This document shows positions 59,160 through 64,000 of a stretch of 64,000 bases of DNA, one piece after another. Source of the stretch: Arthrobacter sp. UNC362MFTsu5.1 (GTDB taxonomy: Bacteria; Actinomycetota; Actinomycetes; Actinomycetales; Micrococcaceae); assembly GCF_000685965.1 (NCBI RefSeq), contig NZ_JMLE01000020.1:28525-92524 (forward strand), in the 5' to 3' direction. Every line of letters begins with the position of its first letter. The stretch's first letter is position 1. The notes beneath the pieces are model-generated. The model had not been told where the DNA came from. It did no database searches and was given only the letters and a program-made list of their open reading frames with translations. The translations under genes and the position numbers were made by a program.

Positions 59160-60143
59160 TCAGCGCCGGAACAGGATGTCGTGGGCCTGGACGACGTCCA
59201 GGCGCATCTGTTCGACGAGCGCTTCCGGCCCACGGTACGCCACCATGCCCCGCAGCCGTGCCGCGAACTCCACCACTACTGTCTGGCCGTACAGATCGAA
59301 GTTCTCAACCGGTTCTTCCGGGCGGTCGATGACGTGTGCCTCGACCTGCCGGCTCACGCCGTCGAACGTGGGGTTGGAACCCACGGAGATGGCAGCCGGC
59401 CACCTCGTGCCGGCCTGGTCCACGAGCCAGCCGGCGTAGATGCCGTCGGCCGGGATGTAGCCGCTGGCTTCGGAGGCCAGGTTGGCGGTGGGGAAACCCA
59501 GCGCACGGCCGCGGGCGGCGCCGTGGACCACTTCTCCGCGCATCCGGTGCGGGCGGCCCAGCACGGCAGCCGCCGTGGTGACGTCTCCGTCCCGCAGCGC
59601 CTCACGCACCCAGGTGGACGAGCAACGGCGGTCCTCACCGCCGTCGTCGTGGATGGGGAACCCTTCGGAGCCGAACTCACTGATGACCTGCACGGTAAAG
59701 CCGAACTTCTCCCCCAGTTCCTGCATGGTGGACAGGTCGCCGGAGTTGCCGCGGCCAAAGCGGGCGTCATGGCCGATCACCACATGGCTGGCCTTGAGGC
59801 TGTCGACTAGGACCCCGGAGACAAATTCTTCAGGTGTCAGGCTGGCGAGCTCCAGGGAGTATTTCATGACCAGGACGGCATCCAACCCCAGCTCGCCGAG
59901 GGCAACGAGCTTGTCCTCGAGGCCCATGATGAGCTCCGGTGCGGACTCGGGCCGGTGCACCTGTGCCGGGTGGGGGTCAAATGTCACTGCGACAGCGCGC
60001 GCGCCGTTGAGGCGGGCCGTGCGGATCAGCTGGGAAAGTACCTGCTGGTGCCCGCGGTGTACCCCGTCGAAATTGCCGAACGTGACAACGGTAGGGCCGA
60101 AGTCCGCGGGGACCTCGGACGGATCGTTCCAGATGTGGACCAT
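59160..60143 (-). CDS. ribF: Bifunctional riboflavin kinase/FAD synthetase
   Basis: 327 aa. The N-terminal FAD synthetase domain has VVTFGNFDGVHRGHQQVLSQL (HxGH) and the C-terminal riboflavin kinase domain has GRALGFPTANLASEASGYIPADGIYAGWL. It makes FMN then FAD. ATG 60143 is preferred to the TTG one codon earlier, with AGG upstream. Confidence 0.95.
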   Translation of the reverse strand: MVHIWNDPSEVPADFGPTVVTFGNFDGVHRGHQQVLSQLIRTARLNGARAVAVTFDPHPAQVHRPESAPELIMGLEDKLVALGELGLDAVLVMKYSLELASLTPEEFVSGVLVDSLKASHVVIGHDARFGRGNSGDLSTMQELGEKFGFTVQVISEFGSEGFPIHDDGGEDRRCSSTWVREALRDGDVTTAAAVLGRPHRMRGEVVHGAARGRALGFPTANLASEASGYIPADGIYAGWLVDQAGTRWPAAISVGSNPTFDGVSRQVEAHVIDRPEEPVENFDLYGQTVVVEFAARLRGMVAYRGPEALVEQMRLDVVQAHDILFRR

Positions 60144-60387
60144 CAACCTCGCCTTTTACTGCCTGCCATTGACTCGTCCGAAAACCGCGCCGGGCCCGGA
60201 ACTCTCCTAGATTACCCGCATTTGCCTGTGCTAACCGACGCCGATGCCGGCCCCGGCTTCCGCCGCCCCGTCCTTTCCTTCCCCGGCCTCCCGCCCGGGA
60301 CTAGGATGCAAGGGCAGCATCCGGCGACGCAACTGCGCGCCGCAGCCAACGATGCCCGCGCTGCCCGCCGGGCTGAAGGAGAGTCCT

Positions 60388-61227
60388 ATGACTGACATCC
60401 GCGAGATTTTGGAACAGATTCCTGTTGACCAGATTGCCGGATTGCTAGGCACGGACCGGGAGTCCGCCCAGGCCGCCGTGGAGGCCGCGGTGCCCACCCT
60501 CCTTGCGGGCATGCAGAGCAACGCACAGGCGCCGGAGGGTGCGGCCTCCCTGGAGTCGGCACTGGCCCAGCACCAGGACGGGCTCATTGCAGGCGGTGTG
60601 GACGTTTCGCAGGTGGACACGTCCGACGGCGAGAAGATTGTCAGCCATGTTTTCGGCGGCCAGCAGGACCAAGTGGCCAGCCAGCTCGCAGGGACGGCCA
60701 ACCTGGGCGGCGTTGGCGGAGACCTCGTCCGGAAACTCCTGCCCATTCTCGCGCCGATCGTGATGTCCTACCTCGCCAACAAGATCCTCGGCGGACGGAA
60801 TGCGGGTGGCGTTGCGGGCGGCGACTCTTCCGGCAACACTGGCGGACCCGGGGGCATCGATCTCGGCGGCATTCTGGGTGGCATTCTTGGCGGCGCTTCG
60901 CAGGGCGGCGCCGCGGGGCAGGGCGGACTCGGCGACATCCTTGGGGGCATTTTCGGCGGAGACGCCCAAGGCGGGCAGCAGTCCAGCAATGCGGTAGTAC
61001 CGGAGACCGTCAACGACTCGGCCCCGCAGGCTCCGGCCCCGCAGGCTCCGACGGGTCCGCTGGGGCAGCCGATCCAGCAGGGCGGTGCGCCCGTTCCGGG
61101 CGAGTTGATCGACGTCGACCTCCCCGGTGAGCGCACCCAGGACCAGACCGGTGAGCGCGCCGAGGAGCGAAAGAACGACGACGGCGGGCTCGGCGGGCTG
61201 TTGGGCGGGCTCTTCGGGAAGAAATAG
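60388..61227 (+). CDS. DUF937 domain protein with Gly-rich and Pro/Gln-rich regions
   Basis: 279 aa. Residues 1 to about 130 (MTDIREILEQIPVDQIAGLLGTDRESAQAAVEAAVPTLLAGMQSNA... HVFGGQQDQVASQLAG...LLPILAPIVMSYLANKILGG) match DUF937. Then come Gly-rich segments (GGILGGILGGASQGG, GDILGGIFGGDAQGG), an Ala-Pro-Gln stretch, an acidic linker and the repeat GGLGGLLGGLFGKK. No catalytic residues are seen; function unknown. AAGGAGAG (60376-60383) fixes ATG 60388. Confidence 0.87.
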   Translation: MTDIREILEQIPVDQIAGLLGTDRESAQAAVEAAVPTLLAGMQSNAQAPEGAASLESALAQHQDGLIAGGVDVSQVDTSDGEKIVSHVFGGQQDQVASQLAGTANLGGVGGDLVRKLLPILAPIVMSYLANKILGGRNAGGVAGGDSSGNTGGPGGIDLGGILGGILGGASQGGAAGQGGLGDILGGIFGGDAQGGQQSSNAVVPETVNDSAPQAPAPQAPTGPLGQPIQQGGAPVPGELIDVDLPGERTQDQTGERAEERKNDDGGLGGLLGGLFGKK

Positions 61228-61238
61228 CCTGGCGGCCT

Positions 61239-61271
61239 GATGCTCCCGCACCATCGTGGTGCGGGAGCATC
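61239..61271. terminator. 15-bp perfect hairpin terminator
   Basis: GATGCTCCCGCACCA (61239-61253) pairs perfectly with TGGTGCGGGAGCATC (61257-61271) over a TCG loop, between convergent ends. No U-tract follows. Confidence 0.7.
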
Positions 61272-61289
61272 ATCGTGCCTGGTCCGGAT

Positions 61290-61877
61290 TTAGGGCCGGG
61301 CGGATTCTCCGGTGGCATCCACGGGCCCTGACGTGGCTGTTGCCACCTGTGTCAGCCAGTTGTCCAGTTCCCTGGGCTTGCGAAACACCAGCACCGGCGG
61401 CATGTCCGGATCGGCCTGCCATGCCCTGAAGACCCGCTTTTTCCTGGCAAATGAGTTGAAATGCCAGTAGAAGATCGAGTCTTTCGCAAAGAGCCTCGCC
61501 AGCGTTTCTACGTTTCCATTGCAGACGGGCTGCCTGGTGATGACTCGGCGTACCGAGCGGCGGGTCAGCCTGGCAAGCGACAGCCAGCGGGGATAGTCCA
61601 GCGCTACGACTAGTTCCGCCCAGGGTACCACGATGTCGCGCCAAACGCCGTAGGCGCTGTCCAGGACCCAGGAATCGCGGGCCGCCACGTCCGTTGCGAT
61701 CTCGCGTTGCTGTTCGACGCTGCGCTGCTGCCAGCCGGGAAGCCAGCCAATGTCGTCGTCCGCGGAAAACTCCGGGAGCCCGGAGGCAGCGGCATAAGCG
61801 TGGGCGGCCGAAGACTTGCCGCTACCCGTAACGCCGTAGAACAGAACCCGGGCTGGAATTGGCGGAATGGATTTCAC
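61290..61877 (-). CDS. P-loop kinase-like protein (adenylate kinase/topology-modulation type)
   Basis: 195 aa. Walker A is YGVTGSGKSSAAHAYA near the N-terminus, then LPEFSADDDIGWLPGWQQRS and RDSWVLDSAYGVWRDIVVPWAELVVALDYPRWLSLARLTRRSVRRV, a layout seen in small adenylate-kinase-like proteins annotated as topology modulation proteins. The phosphoryl acceptor is unknown. It is a single gene convergent with the DUF937 gene. Confidence 0.8.
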   Translation of the reverse strand: MKSIPPIPARVLFYGVTGSGKSSAAHAYAAASGLPEFSADDDIGWLPGWQQRSVEQQREIATDVAARDSWVLDSAYGVWRDIVVPWAELVVALDYPRWLSLARLTRRSVRRVITRQPVCNGNVETLARLFAKDSIFYWHFNSFARKKRVFRAWQADPDMPPVLVFRKPRELDNWLTQVATATSGPVDATGESARP

Positions 61878-62025
61878 GGGCTGCTCCCCCTATTTTGCTC
61901 GGCACTCTGCCGTCCGTTGACGCCGGCGCACCGCGATTTGCCACGATAGCACCCGGCTGAATCTGCCGCCGTCGGAGACTGCCCCGACCTGCTGCTGCAA
62001 ACCTCGGCCATGTAACACTGGTCCG

Positions 62026-62451
62026 ATGCCAGAGTTCAGCGTTCACGACAGCAGCGACCTTTGCGACGCGGAAGTCATTGCCTTGTACGAATCCGTGGGT
62101 TGGACCAGCTACACAGCTGAACCCGCCGTACTCCTCCGCGCGCTCCAGGGATCAGGCTTTGTGGTGACCTGCCGCAATGAGGCAGGAAAGCTCGTCGGCC
62201 TGGCACGCGGAATTTCGGACGACGCCACCATCTGCTACGTACAGGACATCCTGGTCCACCCGGCAGTTCAAGGTTCCGGCGCCGGCCGGGCCATGCTGGA
62301 AGCCATCCAGTCCAGGTACGGGCATGTCCGGCAGACGGTGCTCATCACGGACAACGAACCTGGACAACGCGCGTTCTACGAGGCCCTCGGATTCACAGAA
62401 GGCTCGGATTTCAGGCCGGAACCGCTGAGGATGTTCGCCCTCTTCCGGTAG
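62026..62451 (+). CDS. GNAT family N-acetyltransferase
   Basis: 141 aa. Motif A is DILVHPAVQGSGAGRAMLEAIQ (QGSGAG binds acetyl-CoA), and motif B is TDNEPGQRAFYEALGFTEG. Substrate unknown. TAACAC at 62013-62018 lies 7 bases before the ATG and no ribosome-binding site is evident, so it may be leaderless. Confidence 0.9.
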   Translation: MPEFSVHDSSDLCDAEVIALYESVGWTSYTAEPAVLLRALQGSGFVVTCRNEAGKLVGLARGISDDATICYVQDILVHPAVQGSGAGRAMLEAIQSRYGHVRQTVLITDNEPGQRAFYEALGFTEGSDFRPEPLRMFALFR

Positions 62452-62529
62452 TCCGGGATGCCGGCCGGGCGGCGGGCCCGTGCAGTCGTCATGGGATCTC
62501 GACAGCGCGTGGTTTGAACCGCTGCCGCC

Positions 62530-64000
62530 TCACTCGAGTCGGAAGTAGTTGTTTCTTCGCGGGATTTGTCGTGGGTCGATGTGGGGTGGCGGGATGAACC
62601 AGGGGATCCCGGTTTTGACGTGGATTTGCCACTGCTCTTTGTGGATCAGGTGGTGGTGGTGACTGCAGAGCAGGGTGCCGTTGTCTGTGCTGGTGGTTCC
62701 GCCGTGTGACCAGTAGGTGATGTGGTGGGCTTCGCACCAGGGTGTGGGGATGGTGCAGCCCGGGAAGGCGCAGCCTTGGTCGCGGGCGGCGAGGGCTTTT
62801 CGGATGTGCGGCGGGAAGACCCGGGTGGTGCGGCCGATGTCGAGGATGCGCCCCTGGCTGCCGAGGAGGACGGGGATGATGTCGGCGTCGCAGGCGATCT
62901 TGCGGACGGTGGCGGCGGTGACGGGGCCGGTGAACGTGAATAAGCCCGTCCCCGGGATGCCGGTGCCGTGTTCGAGGTTCTCCAGCCGGGCCAGGAGGTC
63001 GCGGTAGTCGATGGTGACCATGACCTGGGGCCGGAGCCCTCCAGCGGCAGGAAGGCCGCCTGTGGTCAGGCCTGCTTTGACCGCGCCGACGAGGCCGTCC
63101 AGGAGCTGCTGCGGCCGGGTCCGCTGGTCCAGATCATCCAAGGCGCCGGTGCTGTTGTCGCCGGCGCTGCCCTCACCCGGTTGGGTGCGGGGGTTGGTGG
63201 CGGTGTTCATCGCCGTCAGCAGGTGCTCGGATTGCTCGGTGGTGGCGAAGATTTCCATCCGCTGGAGTCCCCGGCGGGGCTGGCGGATGAACACACCCTG
63301 ACGTTGCCGGAGTTCGGTGTCGGTGGGTTCGGACCCGTCCTGGTCGATCGCCTCCGTCCATTGCCTGGCGACGCGGGCGACGAAGTCGGTGTCGTGCTCC
63401 ACCGCGGCCCGGGTCAAGGCGTGTTCCATCCGGCCGGCAACTTCCGCATCCGCGTGGTGGCCGACCCTGTCCAGGGCGAGGGTGATGATGGTCGCGGAGC
63501 GGGACGCGACGGTCCCGGCTGCGACGGCGGCGGCGAGTTCGGGCCGCTCCGGTGGTTGGGTGTGTCCCGTGATGCCGGTGCGGGGCAGGACCGCCTCGGC
63601 CAGGGCGAGCCGCCGGCGGGCTTCGCCGGCACCGATCCGCAGCCGGGCACGGAGGAACTCGGTGGTGTTCCGGCAGCCGTCGTCCGCAGGGTCCGGTTCC
63701 GCGGGGACCGAAGCTTCGCCACTCACTGCCGTTTTGGCAGCCTGGCTGGTGTCGTTTGGGCTGGTGTCCGCTTCGCTGGTGGCCCAGTCGATGGGACCGT
63801 GCACGGCGGTCGCTTCACCCCACCCGGTGGTCCAACCAACCCCGGACCCCGAGCCAGCCCGTGCAGCAGCAGAGGCCTCCCGCCGGGTCCGGTCCACGGA
63901 CCCGGCGGCAACCACTTGCAGGTATTCCGTCGTCCGGGCAATACCCTCGACAATCGCCGCGAAGTCAGCCGCTTCGCGGAAGCCCATCCCCGCAGCGTCG
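62530..64000 (-). CDS. DUF222 and HNH endonuclease protein (13E12 repeat family), 5' end outside window
   Basis: At least 485 residues; the frame stays open to the window edge with DAAG before the first Met, so the N-terminus is probably beyond it. The DUF222 region spans MGFREAADFAAIVEGIARTTEYLQVVAAGSVDRTRR to about residue 340. The HNH nuclease is at the C-terminus: CAFPGCTIPTPWCEAHHITYWSHGGTTSTDNGTLLCSHHHHLIHKEQW. These proteins occur in many copies in actinobacteria; mycobacterial members include LexA-regulated genes. The biological role is unsettled. Confidence 0.9.
   Translation of the reverse strand, partial: DAAGMGFREAADFAAIVEGIARTTEYLQVVAAGSVDRTRREASAAARAGSGSGVGWTTGWGEATAVHGPIDWATSEADTSPNDTSQAAKTAVSGEASVPAEPDPADDGCRNTTEFLRARLRIGAGEARRRLALAEAVLPRTGITGHTQPPERPELAAAVAAGTVASRSATIITLALDRVGHHADAEVAGRMEHALTRAAVEHDTDFVARVARQWTEAIDQDGSEPTDTELRQRQGVFIRQPRRGLQRMEIFATTEQSEHLLTAMNTATNPRTQPGEGSAGDNSTGALDDLDQRTRPQQLLDGLVGAVKAGLTTGGLPAAGGLRPQVMVTIDYRDLLARLENLEHGTGIPGTGLFTFTGPVTAATVRKIACDADIIPVLLGSQGRILDIGRTTRVFPPHIRKALAARDQGCAFPGCTIPTPWCEAHHITYWSHGGTTSTDNGTLLCSHHHHLIHKEQWQIHVKTGIPWFIPPPHIDPRQIPRRNNYFRLE

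Overview
The window is a gene-dense, high-GC stretch of an actinobacterial chromosome. Protein sequences and gene order fit the Micrococcaceae, most likely Arthrobacter or Pseudarthrobacter. This is judged from recognised families and synteny, not from a database search. Almost everything is chromosomal housekeeping. I see no rRNA or tRNA gene, CRISPR array, prophage or insertion sequence.

Layout. 1-2015: pheT (cut by the window edge) and pheS. 2319-5354: a zincin-like membrane protein, a SIMPL protein, pyroglutamyl peptidase and a radical SAM protein behind a LexA-like box. 5480-8674: metNIQ methionine importer and a NUDIX hydrolase. 8855-12576: MFS and CDF transporters, a GlsB/YeaQ membrane protein and a SpoU rRNA/tRNA methyltransferase. 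12624-15362: rplT, rpmI, infC and a DUF1844 gene. 15524-21352: an MFS gene, sseB, then histidine genes read hisC-hisB-hisH-(52-aa membrane protein)-priA. 21450-26629: LysM cell-division-suppressor-like gene divergent from lexA, then dinG and hflX. 27077-31192: methyltransferase, dapF, miaA, miaB. 31210-38580: recX, recA, DUF3046, marR, clgR, cinA, pgsA, ftsK. 38781-41424: rnj and dapA. 41503-44459: a small SOS-box gene, an acyltransferase-like membrane protein, a membrane protein and dapB. 44514-50465: molybdenum cofactor genes moaE-moaB-moaC-moeA, a membrane-anchored molybdo-oxidoreductase, and divergent moaA-moaD. 50477-52471: LuxR regulator with two small proteins. 52543-60143: M16 peptidase, pnp, rpsO, kynU, kynA, ribF. 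60388-64000: DUF937 protein, P-loop kinase, GNAT acetyltransferase and a DUF222-HNH protein cut by the window edge.

Common themes. (1) DNA-damage response: lexA, the LysM protein, dinG, recA, recX, the radical SAM gene and a small uncharacterised gene at 41503-41913 lie within 40 kb. Several have boxes resembling the actinobacterial LexA site CGAAC-N4-GTTCG. (2) Lysine and cell-wall precursor genes dapA, dapB and dapF are spread over three loci. (3) A complete-looking Moco gene group sits between dapB and the M16 peptidase gene. (4) Translation genes carry unusual features: an ATT start for infC, long Pro/Ala/Lys-rich tails on IF3 and L20, and structured leaders upstream of pheS, infC and pnp. 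The most novel-looking items are the small SOS-box gene with in-frame 15-bp tandem repeats, the 52-aa membrane protein in the his operon, the internal twin-arginine motif in the molybdo-oxidoreductase, and the paired inverted repeats in the metN leader.
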